In this document: piece by piece, positions 46,069-54,627 of the stretch
Layout: each line of letters opens with the position of its first letter
How positions within the stretch are numbered: position 1 is the first letter of the stretch
Source of the DNA: CAUZWH01 sp965224275
GTDB lineage: Bacteria > Pseudomonadota > Alphaproteobacteria > SHVV01
NCBI GenBank assembly: GCA_965224275.1
Contig: CBDCYR010000005.1
Coordinates: 248,001 to 312,000 of the forward strand
Length of the DNA stretch: 64,000 bases
Reading direction: 5' to 3'
Made by a program: the position numbers and the translations under genes
Notes under the pieces: generated by a model
Told to the model about the DNA's origin: nothing
What the model saw: only the letters and a program-made list of their open reading frames with translations
The model's database searches: none

Positions 46069-46827
46069 TCAATCGCCGCCTTGCTGGACCCGCGACGGCT
46101 TCGGAGGGTCCAACCCTTGCCAATGAACCGTTCTTACCGCTGCGCGGAACTGCTCGGCGGTCAGTCGTATCACTTTGCTCGGTGTTCGTCCGGGCTCAAT
46201 CACGACGGCGGTGAGCGGTTCTGTAAGAACAACGACCTCGCCCTGACGCGTTGTAATCTGTAATTCGCCATTGTCGATCAGCGCCAGCGTTAATTTGCCG
46301 GGCTCCTGAAGGCCCCAAAAATCGGTGCCGCGAATACCGATCGTCGCAATCGGCGTCGTGAGGGCAAGCGACCCGCCCGAGATCTTGTTGATCCGCCCCG
46401 ATACCATGCGAACTGCGCCCTTGAGCAGCGTCAGCGCGTCACGAGCCTTACGACCGGGATCGTAGATGAACTCGTCAACGACGATCTCGCTATGATCGCC
46501 GAGAAAAAGCCGAGACCCATCCAGCAGATCCATCTCAACGCGAGTGCGCTCACCGGTGAGCAGTCTTGCGCCGAACGTAACATTGTCACCAGCGCTCATA
46601 CGGGTCACCAGCGCACCTGATCGGGTGACCAGTTTTCCGCGTTTGCGGACGACATCACCGACATCGGGCCCAATCCACTCGGAAAACTGTTCGGGTGCGG
46701 CACCGCCTTGAGGACTAGCAAGAACCGGAGACGAAATCAGGCTTAGGACAAACGCGGCCAACGTTAGTCCAACGTTGATATTCCCGCGCCCGCGCGCCGC
46801 CGTCCGTGCTAGCGAAAACAGCTTCAC
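46069..46827 (-). CDS. FecR-domain protein with signal peptide
   Basis: A 252-residue protein with a signal peptide (VGLTLAAFVLSLISSPVLA) and a FecR domain (SRLFLGDHSEIVVDEFIYDP, then ALTLLKGAVRMVSGRI and TIGIRGTDF). No sigma factor or TonB receptor is next to it, so it is not a classical Fec anti-sigma factor; free-standing exported FecR-domain proteins of this type are common and poorly understood. It stands alone on the minus strand. Confidence 0.85.
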   Translation of the reverse strand: MKLFSLARTAARGRGNINVGLTLAAFVLSLISSPVLASPQGGAAPEQFSEWIGPDVGDVVRKRGKLVTRSGALVTRMSAGDNVTFGARLLTGERTRVEMDLLDGSRLFLGDHSEIVVDEFIYDPGRKARDALTLLKGAVRMVSGRINKISGGSLALTTPIATIGIRGTDFWGLQEPGKLTLALIDNGELQITTRQGEVVVLTEPLTAVVIEPGRTPSKVIRLTAEQFRAAVRTVHWQGLDPPKPSRVQQGGD

Positions 46828-46932
46828 GTTACCGCCTCCCTGAACAACCTGGTGATACGTGGGTTTCGCCCGCTCTACTTACAAGCCGACCAACTCGCGG
46901 CTCTCGTTTTTGTGAGGAGCGGTGGTTGCTGC

Positions 46933-47760
46933 CTAGTTGGCTGCGGCTGCGGCGAGGCTGCGGGCGAAGGCCTCGGTCTGGTCGTCGGCCGGGAAGAAGC
47001 TCTCGATCCGGATTTCCTGTAGCGTGACGTCCTGCGCGGTTCCAATCGTTGCGATGGTCGAAAACCACGACGCACGCTGACCGTCCTTCTCGAACGTTAC
47101 CGTTAGTACCGGTGCGTCTGCCTGGGGTGGATCGGATTTCGCCAGTCCTTTGGCACCCCTTCATAGGCACAGAGTGCATCGACCACCGCGAAGGCATCCT
47201 CATCATGGGGCGACACCAAGGCCTCTCGATTAGGCACGATGCAACGCTACTCTGGCGACGCTCTCCCAGTCGACGATGTAGGGGCGAAGCAGTTGCGGAT
47301 CAAACATCATATGCAGCAGGTTTGGCGGCGTGTTTGTTAGCGGCCGATCCGGCCCACAGAGAAACCCGATCAGATGCATCCCGGCCTGGTTGGATAACAG
47401 CATGTCCCAGCTGGCGTTAACGACCAGCGCCGGAAACGGTTCCTGTTGTGCCAACATGAAATCCAGAGCGCGTCGCACCGGGGCCAACGCCGCGTCGTCG
47501 AGCGCCGATTCCCGGTACATCGGCGCGTAACCCGCACCACCTAGTAACGAATTTCGTTCCCTCAGGGGCACTTCGAGAGCCTCCGCTAGCTTAAGAACCA
47601 TCTCTCGGCTGGGTTGGGCGCGTCCGGTTTCCAGGAAGGAGACGTGGCGTGACGAGGACTCAGCCGCGAGTGCCAGATCAAGTTGGCTCAGTCGCCGAAA
47701 CGCTCGCCACTCCCTAAGCAGGGAACCGAATGCTGGTGTGTGAATATGAACGTCACTCAT
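46933..47760 (-). pseudogene. XRE regulator with MmyB-like ligand domain, two frameshifts
   Basis: From ATG 47760 an HTH domain (FGSLLREWRAFRRLSQLDLALAAESS, in part) is followed by the MmyB-like region (RALDFMLAQQEPFPALVVNASWDM, in part) to ESVARVALHRA, then a stop at 47230. The continuation REALVSPHDEDAFAVVDAL lies in a second frame and VLTVTFEKDGQRASWFSTIATIG-type sequence plus DVTLQEIRIESFFPADD in a third, ending at 46933. The three pieces are collinear and together give a normal-length regulator. A divergent membrane gene (47893) and a palindrome (47851) suggest its former target. Confidence 0.85.
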
Positions 47761-47850
47761 GTCTCTGTCCCTCAACAAAGCCTAACGAGATGGCATAGGT
47801 TGCGACATTACCTCCGAGGTAATTGCAACGCCTGCGCAGAAACCCCAATT

Positions 47851-47871
47851 CTAGTGGATGAAATCCACTAG
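47851..47871. repeat. dispersed palindrome, copy 3
   Basis: CTAGTGGAT (47851-47859), GAA, ATCCACTAG (47863-47871): identical to the element at 3118-3138. It lies in the divergent promoter region between the broken XRE regulator and the membrane gene, 21 bp before ATG 47893. Confidence 0.85.
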
Positions 47872-47892
47872 GACCTCATGACGGAGGCTTAC

Positions 47893-48303
47893 ATGACAAC
47901 TACCGAAGCTCTAACCGTACCAGCCGCGCCCTCATTGCTACGTACCGCACTGATCGGGAATGCTGTTTTTTCAGCCGTCTCCGGTATCGTGCTCGCGGCG
48001 GTGCCAACAAAGATATCGGCGTTGATCGGGGTCGATGCCCCGTTCGTCCTCGCATTGCTGGGCGTTGGTTTGGTTCTGTATGCCACGGCACTATTTTTTG
48101 CCGCCAGGCAATGCCCGATCAGCAGTTACGTCGCGTGGACCGCGATCGCCATGGACGATGGATGGGTCATCGGCAGCATCGCGCTATTGGTGTTCGCACC
48201 GACCCTGTTCTCGCCGTTCGGTATCTGGTTGGTTGCGGTCGTCGCTGCCATCGTTGCCGGATTTGCGATCGTCCAATTTCTCGGCTTACGCCGGAAAGGG
48301 TGA
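47893..48303 (+). CDS. four-segment membrane protein, unknown function
   Basis: A 136-residue protein with about four membrane segments (ALIGNAVFSAVSGIVLAAV, VLALLGVGLVLYATALFFAA and two near the C-terminus) and hardly any charged loops. I do not recognise a family. It is divergent from the XRE/MmyB regulator pseudogene and is a likely target of it. ATG 47878 would add five residues; both are close to the palindrome at 47851. Confidence 0.75.
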   Translation: MTTTEALTVPAAPSLLRTALIGNAVFSAVSGIVLAAVPTKISALIGVDAPFVLALLGVGLVLYATALFFAARQCPISSYVAWTAIAMDDGWVIGSIALLVFAPTLFSPFGIWLVAVVAAIVAGFAIVQFLGLRRKG

Positions 48304-48430
48304 CATCTTCGCACCGCTCAGGCACGACAAAGGCAATCTTGTGCTGGCGTCTCCCGCACCAGATTGTTTTCCAACCACACCGACGCGAGCGATTCGTTGA
48401 GCCCGCTCAATCTAGCTGACGCGGGCCAGC

Positions 48431-49189
48431 TCAGACGTTGGTCTCGAGGAATGCCAGCGTCCGCTGCCAGGCGAGATCTGTGTCAGGCTTGTCATAGCGG
48501 CCAGAGGTCGGATTCGCAAACCCGTGATCGGCTTCATACCAGTGGTATTCGAGGCTCTTGCCCGCGGCCTTCATTTCTCTAGCGAAGCCCTCGACCATTG
48601 GCTTGTTGATGAACCCATCGCGCGTCGCAAAGTGGCCTTGAACCGGGCCTTTCAAAGCGCTGAGTTGGGCTGCTTTTTTGGCGACGTTGCCGTAGTAGAT
48701 CACCGTCGCATCGACCGGTGCTGCCAGCGAGGCGTTGAGAGACCAGCCGCCGCCGAAGCACCAGCCGATGGTCGCCACCTTGCCGCTACTGTGCTCATGC
48801 CGCCTCAACCAAGCGACCCAGGACGCGAGCGTATCGGTTGCTTCGGCCGGTTTCACTCCCTGCATATAGCGACGTGCTTCGCTGGCGTCGCCCGACGATT
48901 TGCCGTTATAAAGATCAATCGCGAGCGCAACATAACCTTGCTTCGAGAACTCTGCTGCGACGGCTTTGATCTGGTCGTTCAGGCCCCACCATTCGTGGAC
49001 CAGAACAATCGCGGGTACTTTGGCAGTACCCGGTAGCGCCAGCGACGCGTTCACCGAACGTCCACCCTTTGTCGTTAGGGAGACCTGCTGCAGGTCCGTG
49101 GCGGCGGCGCTTGCAAGCATTGGATCGGCAAGGATCGTTGCCAGCGACAATCCAGCAGCGCCTTTGAGAACGGTCCGTCGTGCGTACAT
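48431..49189 (-). CDS. exported dienelactone hydrolase family protein
   Basis: The 252-residue protein starts with a twin-arginine-type signal (ARRTVLKGAAGLSLATIL) and has the alpha/beta hydrolase DLH domain: VLVHEWWGLN, IDLYNGKSSG, the nucleophile Cys in IGWCFGGGWS, and a C-terminal His in YEADHGFANP. DLH-type enzymes hydrolyse lactones or esters; the substrate is unknown. ATG 49189 puts the signal at the N-terminus. It is divergent from the phytase-like gene at 49312. Confidence 0.9.
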   Translation of the reverse strand: MYARRTVLKGAAGLSLATILADPMLASAAATDLQQVSLTTKGGRSVNASLALPGTAKVPAIVLVHEWWGLNDQIKAVAAEFSKQGYVALAIDLYNGKSSGDASEARRYMQGVKPAEATDTLASWVAWLRRHEHSSGKVATIGWCFGGGWSLNASLAAPVDATVIYYGNVAKKAAQLSALKGPVQGHFATRDGFINKPMVEGFAREMKAAGKSLEYHWYEADHGFANPTSGRYDKPDTDLAWQRTLAFLETNV

Positions 49190-49311
49190 GATAGGTTCTC
49201 CTTCATTCGCGGCGTTTCGTAGTCGACATTTATCACGAGACGCGTCCACACCAAGTATGCGCCGATCGGTCGTTGATCGACACACAAGAGCACGTGAGAT
49301 TTCACAAACCC

Positions 49312-50355
49312 ATGATCCGGCTCGCTACGGTTCTCGCTATCACGACGCTCATGGTCGCGCTTCCGCGTGACCTGCTCTCTGGCCTCACGCTGCATGCAAA
49401 CCCCATCGAAATAAACGTACGGCCGGTCCATCTTCATCCCGACAAACCATCCGTTGACAGGGTCGGACGGCTACGATTCCGCGGCGGCCTGCGCCTAACA
49501 TCTCGCGATCGCCGGTTTGGCGGCCTATCTGGACTCACGTTCATCGGCCCCGACCAGCTGCTTGCGGTTTCCGACCGCGGATGGTGGATTTCCTTCCGCA
49601 TCGTCGAGACGGACGGCCGTCTTGTTGGCATCAACAATGCGACCCTCGATCCCATGCGTGATGTTCGCGGCGATCGGCTCACGTCGGACCGCGATGCGGA
49701 GGCTATCGAGATTTCGGCGGACGGCACGATTGTTGTCGCATTCGAACGGCGCCATCGGCTGTGGCGCTATCCACCGCCGCCCGCGCATGTCACGGCGACG
49801 GCGTCGGAACTGCCGGGGTTGGCAGCCTGGTCGGCGCTTCCTTCAAACGGGGGCTTCGAGGCAATGGCGATGCTATCAAGCGGTCGCCGCCTGTTGATTG
49901 CCGAACATGGGCGCAAAGGCGAAAACGATCTCGCCGCTTGGCTGTTCGAGCGCGGCCACTATCAGCAGCTCACTTATGCGACGATCGGCGAGTTCGTTCC
50001 CACCGATCTCGCCCGCCTCGCGAGCGGCGATCTCATCGCCCTCGAACGGCGCTTTACGGCGGTCGGTGGCTTCGCGAGCCGACTGCAGATCATCGACCCA
50101 CAGTTGATCGGCCGCGGCGCCCGCCTGGTTGGTCGCGAAATCGCTCGTCTGGAGCGGCCATTGCTGATCGAGAACTTCGAAGGTATTGCAGTTCGCGACC
50201 GGCCCCACGGAGCAGCAGATGTTTTTGTAGTATCAGATGACAATTACAACCCGCTGCAACGCACACTGCTTCTATCGTTCAGGCTGGAGGCCGCCGCCGT
50301 CAACAAATCCAATACCATCGCGCCGCCAAATTCACCCGCGCCCCCGGTACGATGA
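49312..50355 (+). CDS. exported esterase-like activity of phytase family protein
   Basis: A 347-residue protein with a signal peptide (MIRLATVLAITTLMVAL) and a beta-propeller-like domain of the PF13449 family: GRLRFRGGLRLTSRDRRFGGLSGLTF (in part), LAVSDRGWWISF, DAEAIEIS and NFEGIAVRD. Related proteins are assigned phosphatase or esterase roles. ATG 49312 is chosen for the signal peptide. Its 3' end overlaps the minus-strand queF by 24 bp. Confidence 0.85.
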   Translation: MIRLATVLAITTLMVALPRDLLSGLTLHANPIEINVRPVHLHPDKPSVDRVGRLRFRGGLRLTSRDRRFGGLSGLTFIGPDQLLAVSDRGWWISFRIVETDGRLVGINNATLDPMRDVRGDRLTSDRDAEAIEISADGTIVVAFERRHRLWRYPPPPAHVTATASELPGLAAWSALPSNGGFEAMAMLSSGRRLLIAEHGRKGENDLAAWLFERGHYQQLTYATIGEFVPTDLARLASGDLIALERRFTAVGGFASRLQIIDPQLIGRGARLVGREIARLERPLLIENFEGIAVRDRPHGAADVFVVSDDNYNPLQRTLLLSFRLEAAAVNKSNTIAPPNSPAPPVR

Positions 50356-50787
50356 GACCTCGATATCCGGTATCCAAACGCCTTCCGGCGGCGAGCCCGT
50401 CTGAAAGAAAACGTCGATCGGAATACCACCGCGCGGATACCAATACCCTCCCAAACGAAGCCATTTCGGATCAAGTTCTGATGTCAATCGCTTGGCAATC
50501 CCGACACTGCAGGCTTCATGAAACTCACCCTGGTTGCGAAACGATCCCAAGAAGAGCTTGAGGGATTTGCTCTCGAGGATAACTTTCCCAGGGATGTAGT
50601 CGATAACCAGGTGAGCGAAATCCGGCTGACCTGTAATCGGGCACAGCGAGGTGAATTCGGGACAGGTGAAGCGCACGACGTAGTCGGCATCATCATGCGG
50701 GTTCGGGATCGTCTCGAGCAGAGCTTCGTCCGGCGACGCCGGCAGCGCCGTCGGTTTTCCAAGTTGAGATAGGTCGGCGTTCGCCAT
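50332..50787 (-). CDS. queF: NADPH-dependent 7-cyano-7-deazaguanine reductase
   Basis: QueF reduces preQ0 to preQ1 for queuosine in tRNA. The short 151-residue form has the active-site Cys49 in EFTSLCPITGQPDFA, the family motif ESKSLKLFLGSFRNQGEFHE (in part), and His90-Glu91. It is divergent from a queuosine precursor transporter, with no preQ1 riboswitch visible in the 96 bp between. Confidence 0.96.
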   Translation of the reverse strand: MANADLSQLGKPTALPASPDEALLETIPNPHDDADYVVRFTCPEFTSLCPITGQPDFAHLVIDYIPGKVILESKSLKLFLGSFRNQGEFHEACSVGIAKRLTSELDPKWLRLGGYWYPRGGIPIDVFFQTGSPPEGVWIPDIEVSSYRGRG

Positions 50788-50883
50788 CTGAAATCCTCAC
50801 TGTCTTTGCGTTAGCGTTATCTTTGCCGCTCGCATTCATGCCCACGACCGACTATTTTCGCCGCGCCGCACGGACTTTGGACC

Positions 50884-51591
50884 ATGGAAAACGCTCAGCC
50901 AACCACCCGCGACCAGGCGCCCATTTCCTATCGCTTCGTTGTCGTCGTGGCGATTTTCGTTACCTGCCTGATTACGTCGAACATCATTGCCACCAAGATC
51001 ATCGCGGTCTCGGGCCTGTTGCTAACGGCCGCAATCGTAATTTTCCCGGTCAGCTACATCATCGGCGACGTCCTCACCGAAGTTTACGGCTATGCCAGAG
51101 CCCGCCAAGTGATCTGGCTCGGCTTCCTTGGCAATCTTATTGCCGTCGTCGCGATTTGGCTCGGCGGCTTGCTGCCGGCCGCGGCGTTCTGGGAACACCA
51201 ACCTGCCTACGACGCTATCCTCGGCGCGGCGCCACGTATTCTCATGGCCTCTTTCCTGGCCTACCTGGTCGGAGAGTTCGCCAATTCCTATGTCCTCGCG
51301 AAGATGAAGATCGCGACCGCCGGCCGACGGCTGTGGCTGCGTACCATCGGATCGACGCTGGTTGGGCAGGGTTTGGATTCCGTGATTTTTGTTATCGTCG
51401 CCTTCGCTGGCATCCTCCCCACCGAGGCGCTCGCCATAGCGATCGTCACCCAGTGGCTCGTCAAGTCCGCCTACGAGGCCCTGGCAACGCCAATCACCTA
51501 TGTCGTCGTGGGCTATCTAAAACGCAAAGACGGTGTTGACACCTTCGACACCGATACGCGGTTCAATCCGCTGACGGTGTCAGACTCGTAA
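50884..51591 (+). CDS. queuosine precursor transporter (YhhQ family)
   Basis: The 235-residue membrane protein has six segments and the VUT_1/YhhQ hallmarks: ITSNIIATKII, FPVSYIIGDVLTEVYGYARARQVIWLG (in part), LAYLVGEFANSYVLAKMKI, TIGSTLVGQGLDSVIF. The family imports 7-deazapurine precursors. The divergent queF supports this role. Confidence 0.93.
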   Translation: MENAQPTTRDQAPISYRFVVVVAIFVTCLITSNIIATKIIAVSGLLLTAAIVIFPVSYIIGDVLTEVYGYARARQVIWLGFLGNLIAVVAIWLGGLLPAAAFWEHQPAYDAILGAAPRILMASFLAYLVGEFANSYVLAKMKIATAGRRLWLRTIGSTLVGQGLDSVIFVIVAFAGILPTEALAIAIVTQWLVKSAYEALATPITYVVVGYLKRKDGVDTFDTDTRFNPLTVSDS

Positions 51592-51630
51592 CCGCGCCTT
51601 TTGGGGTCGTCCGTCGGTCGCCTGACCGAA

Positions 51631-51930
51631 CTAGGCGCTTGCCTGTTTCTCATTGAGGGCTTTTTTGATGCCCTTCTTGATCCGCCGCGCCTTGATCGAC
51701 AACGCCTCATCGCGGGATTTCAAAAGAAACGGGTCGAGGCCACCATTGTGCTCGACTGAGCGGATGGCGTGGGTCGACACCGACAGCCGAAAACCGCGCT
51801 TGAGAGAATCGGAAAGCAGTGTGACGGTCTGGATATTCGGCAAGAAGCGCCGGCGTGACCGATTCTTGGCGTGGCTGACATTGTTTCCAGTCAGCACACC
51901 CTTGCCCGTAAGCTCGCAGCGCCGTGCCAT
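51631..51930 (-). CDS. rpmB: 50S ribosomal protein L28
   Basis: The 99-residue protein begins MARRCELTGKGVLTGNNVSHAKNRSRRRF (in part), the L28 signature, with FLPNIQ and LSVSTHAIRSVEHNGGLD. ATG 51930 is the natural start. The gene is monocistronic, upstream of the converging yhhQ-like gene. Confidence 0.97.
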   Translation of the reverse strand: MARRCELTGKGVLTGNNVSHAKNRSRRRFLPNIQTVTLLSDSLKRGFRLSVSTHAIRSVEHNGGLDPFLLKSRDEALSIKARRIKKGIKKALNEKQASA

Positions 51931-52005
51931 GATGCTTCCTTCGTCTACGACGTGAAATCGGCGGCGACTATTACGTGACGCGGGCGAGAGCGTCAACCCT
52001 ATCCC

Positions 52006-52995
52006 CTAGCGTTTACGAAACGCTTCGATCAGTTCGGCAGCGGCCTGCGACGGAACCAGCAGGTTAGCAGCAACCTGCGCCTCCAACTTTGCCGCGAATT
52101 CGTTTGTCGCCGGGTCGTTGCGAAGTTGTTCCAAAATCCCCTCATTAACATCGCGCCACAGCCAATTCTTGGCCTGCTGCTGACGGCGATCGGCGATCTC
52201 ACCGTTAGCGCCAAGCGCGGTTTGATGACGCTGGATTATCTGCCAGATTTCGTCGATCCCGGTGCGCCCCAATGCCGAGCACATTGCGATTTCGGCTGAC
52301 CATGATGTCGTCAGGGGCCGCAACAGCGACAGTGCGTTTTGATATTCCGCGGCAAGTCGTTTTGCCGGCCCCGCGAGATCACCGTCGGCTTTGTTCACGA
52401 TGACTAGTTCCGCCAATTCGACGACGCCGCGTTTCAAGCCCTGCAGTTCGTCGCCGCCGCCCGGCGAAAGGATAAGCGTAAAAATATCGACCATATCGGC
52501 GACCGCGGTTTCGGATTGGCCGACCCCGACCGTCTCGATAATGACCACCTCGTAGCCAGCCGCTTCGCACAGCAGCATGGCCTCGCGGGTGCGGCGCGCG
52601 ATACCGCCCAATGTCCCGCGCGATGGTGAGGGTCGAATATAGGCCCCGGGGTGGCGCGCGAGATCCGCCATGCGGGTTTTGTCGCCTAGAATCGAACCGC
52701 CCGATCGGCTCGACGAAGGATCAACGGCCAACACCGCCACCTGCTTACCCTGGGCAACGAGGTGTAACCCAAACGCTTCGATAAAAGTCGACTTGCCGGC
52801 GCCGGGCGGGCCGGTAATACCAATTCGAATCGCGGCCCCGGTTTTTACAAGCAGCGCCGAGATCAGTTCACCCGCCTGGCGGATATCGTCGGGGTTGGCT
52901 GATTCAACAAGCGTGATCGCCCGTGCAAGCGCGCGGCGATCGCCGGCGACAACGGCGGTTGCGAAATCTTGTTCCACGCGAGGAGCTTGGCTCAC
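52006..52995 (-). CDS. meaB: methylmalonyl-CoA mutase-associated GTPase MeaB
   Basis: MeaB protects and reloads the B12-dependent mutase. The 329-residue protein has the P-loop GPPGAGKST (62-70), VDPSSSRSGGSILGDKTRM, ETVGVGQSE with the switch Asp (VADMVD), and the NKADGD motif for guanine. Its target, methylmalonyl-CoA mutase, is encoded 1.6 kb downstream on the same strand (54624), although the genes between are unrelated. Confidence 0.96.
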   Translation of the reverse strand: MSQAPRVEQDFATAVVAGDRRALARAITLVESANPDDIRQAGELISALLVKTGAAIRIGITGPPGAGKSTFIEAFGLHLVAQGKQVAVLAVDPSSSRSGGSILGDKTRMADLARHPGAYIRPSPSRGTLGGIARRTREAMLLCEAAGYEVVIIETVGVGQSETAVADMVDIFTLILSPGGGDELQGLKRGVVELAELVIVNKADGDLAGPAKRLAAEYQNALSLLRPLTTSWSAEIAMCSALGRTGIDEIWQIIQRHQTALGANGEIADRRQQQAKNWLWRDVNEGILEQLRNDPATNEFAAKLEAQVAANLLVPSQAAAELIEAFRKR

Positions 52996-53037
52996 GGGCG
53001 CCGCGATCCGGTCTCGCCGAACCGACCGGCGCCGAGT

Positions 53038-53397
53038 CTATTTCTTGCCTTGGGCCAAATGTCTTGCAAGGGCATCGATCAGTCGTTTTCGCGAACTCTG
53101 TGGAATTTGATCTATGACTTTGGCTCGGTGTGCCATCGCTTTGTTAATCAGCGTCAGGCGTTCCGCCGTCAACGGGATGTCCGGACGATCCAGAGCGGCC
53201 CGTATTCCCTCCTCGATTCGAAGCGTCTCAACCGATTGGTCCATGCGCTCGGTCGCGCCGACCTTGCGTTTGAGCTCTTCGATCGGATTCGACGGCCGCT
53301 GGTCTTCAATCTGGTGGGTTTTCGAGCGTGGAGTCGCCGCTACGGGTTGTTTGCCGACCGGTTCGGTAAACAGATTGCGCAAGAATCGCTTGATCAT
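53038..53397 (-). CDS. 119-residue unknown protein
   Basis: I do not recognise a family. From ATG 53397 the protein is basic at both ends (MIKRFLRNLF, then RLIDALARHLAQGKK), has no membrane segment, and its second half looks helical with many Arg and Ala. It lies 42 bp upstream of meaB on the same strand and could be cotranscribed. A much longer open frame (to 53625) runs through the divergent repair gene's start and is not preferred. Confidence 0.6.
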   Translation of the reverse strand: MIKRFLRNLFTEPVGKQPVAATPRSKTHQIEDQRPSNPIEELKRKVGATERMDQSVETLRIEEGIRAALDRPDIPLTAERLTLINKAMAHRAKVIDQIPQSSRKRLIDALARHLAQGKK

Positions 53398-53482
53398 GAA
53401 AACAGGTACATCACTGTCGTTGAGAAATTGTACCCTCTCCGGCGGGTTGCTGCCACGCCGACCTGAAAGAGCACCACAACCG

Positions 53483-54169
53483 ATGAAGAGATCAAGCGAT
53501 ATCATCACGGCATTGCGTGACCTCAAAAGTCCCAAAGACCGTGCCGGCATGGCCCGCTTTGGCATCAATGTCGACAACGCACTAGGTATTTCGGTCAAGA
53601 CACTCCGGCGTCTGGCCAAGGACATCGGGCCCGATCACGAGCTCGCGCTGGCACTTTGGCAAAGTGGCATACACGAAGCCCGCATCCTGGCTTCGATCGT
53701 AGCCGATCCAAACCTATTCAAAGCACAACATGCCCGCGCGTGGGTCAAAGACTTCAACTCCTGGGACTTGTGCGACCAATGTTGCCAGAACTTGTTCTGG
53801 CAGATCGACGGCGCGCGTGAACTCGCCTTGTCGTGGGTCGCGAATCGTCGGGAATTTACCAAGCGCGCGGGCTACACGATCCTCGCCGTGCTCGCGTTCA
53901 AAAGCAAAACACTCACCACCGATGAAATCGCAGCGTTTCTTCCTGTCATCGAGGCGGGTGCAGCGGACGACCGAAACTTCGTTAAGAAAGCCGTCAACTG
54001 GGCGTTGCGGCAGGTCGGCAAGCGCAATCCCGTTCTTAATCTGCAAGCCATCGCCTGTGCCGAGCGACTGCTGGCGCATGACGAGAAAAGTGCGCACTGG
54101 ATCGCCCGCGACGCGCTCCGAGAACTCACCAGCGATAACGTGCAGCGCCGACTCCAGACTCGGCAATGA
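53483..54169 (+). CDS. DNA alkylation repair protein (AlkD-like HEAT repeat)
   Basis: The 228-residue protein has the AlkD-type helical-repeat architecture: FGINVDNALGISVKTLRRLAKDIG (in part), WVKDFNSWDLCDQCCQNLFW, KRAGYTILAVLAFK and FVKKAVNWALRQVGKRN. AlkD glycosylases remove alkylated bases without base flipping. The catalytic Asp is consistent with WDLCD. It is divergent from the 119-residue gene. Confidence 0.85.
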   Translation: MKRSSDIITALRDLKSPKDRAGMARFGINVDNALGISVKTLRRLAKDIGPDHELALALWQSGIHEARILASIVADPNLFKAQHARAWVKDFNSWDLCDQCCQNLFWQIDGARELALSWVANRREFTKRAGYTILAVLAFKSKTLTTDEIAAFLPVIEAGAADDRNFVKKAVNWALRQVGKRNPVLNLQAIACAERLLAHDEKSAHWIARDALRELTSDNVQRRLQTRQ

Positions 54170-54272
54170 GTGGCGTTGGCGCTCCAAAGAAACAACCCAA
54201 CCCTTCAACCCTTGCCTCAGCGTACCCATATGTTTGGCAGGACAAGACCAATAGGCAAAGGGTAGTTGCACG

Positions 54273-54627
54273 ATGACCGATACGACCCACGAATCTGTAC
54301 CGCAACCAGGCCGGCGGCCATATACCGATCGCCACACCTGGAGCTGGTCTACACGTTGTTGTTTGTGATCGCGTTAACGTCGCTGAAGTCGTGTTGTGGG
54401 CGATTACGGCGATCCAGTTCCTATTCAAACTCTTTACCGGTGAGCCCAATCGGCAATTGCGCGGTTTCGGCCAGAGTCTCGGAACATTTGTTTACGACGT
54501 GATTCTGTTTCTGACCTTCCAAAGCGACGAAAAACCGTTCCCATTTGCGCCCTGGCCGAACGGAGTGCCCGCAGGTGTCGGGACAAAACGGCGCAGTCGG
54601 GCGGCGAAGAAGAACGATGAGGCCTAA
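54273..54627 (+). pseudogene. DUF4389 family protein with two frameshifts
   Basis: From ATG 54273 the start TDTTHESVPQPGRRPYTDRHTW is followed by LELVYTLLFVIA in another frame and NVAEVVLWAITAIQFLFKLFTGE in a third, reaching VYDVILFLTFQSDEKPFPFAPWP and a stop at 54627. Assembled, this is a normal DUF4389 (PF14333) protein of about 117 residues, with one membrane segment. Two single-base changes, near 54335 and 54374, break it. It overlaps the end of the mutase gene by 4 bp on the opposite strand. Confidence 0.8.

Noticed and set aside
50788..50883. preQ1 riboswitch between queF and yhhQ
   Set aside because: No C-rich loop with the matching A-rich tail could be found on either strand.
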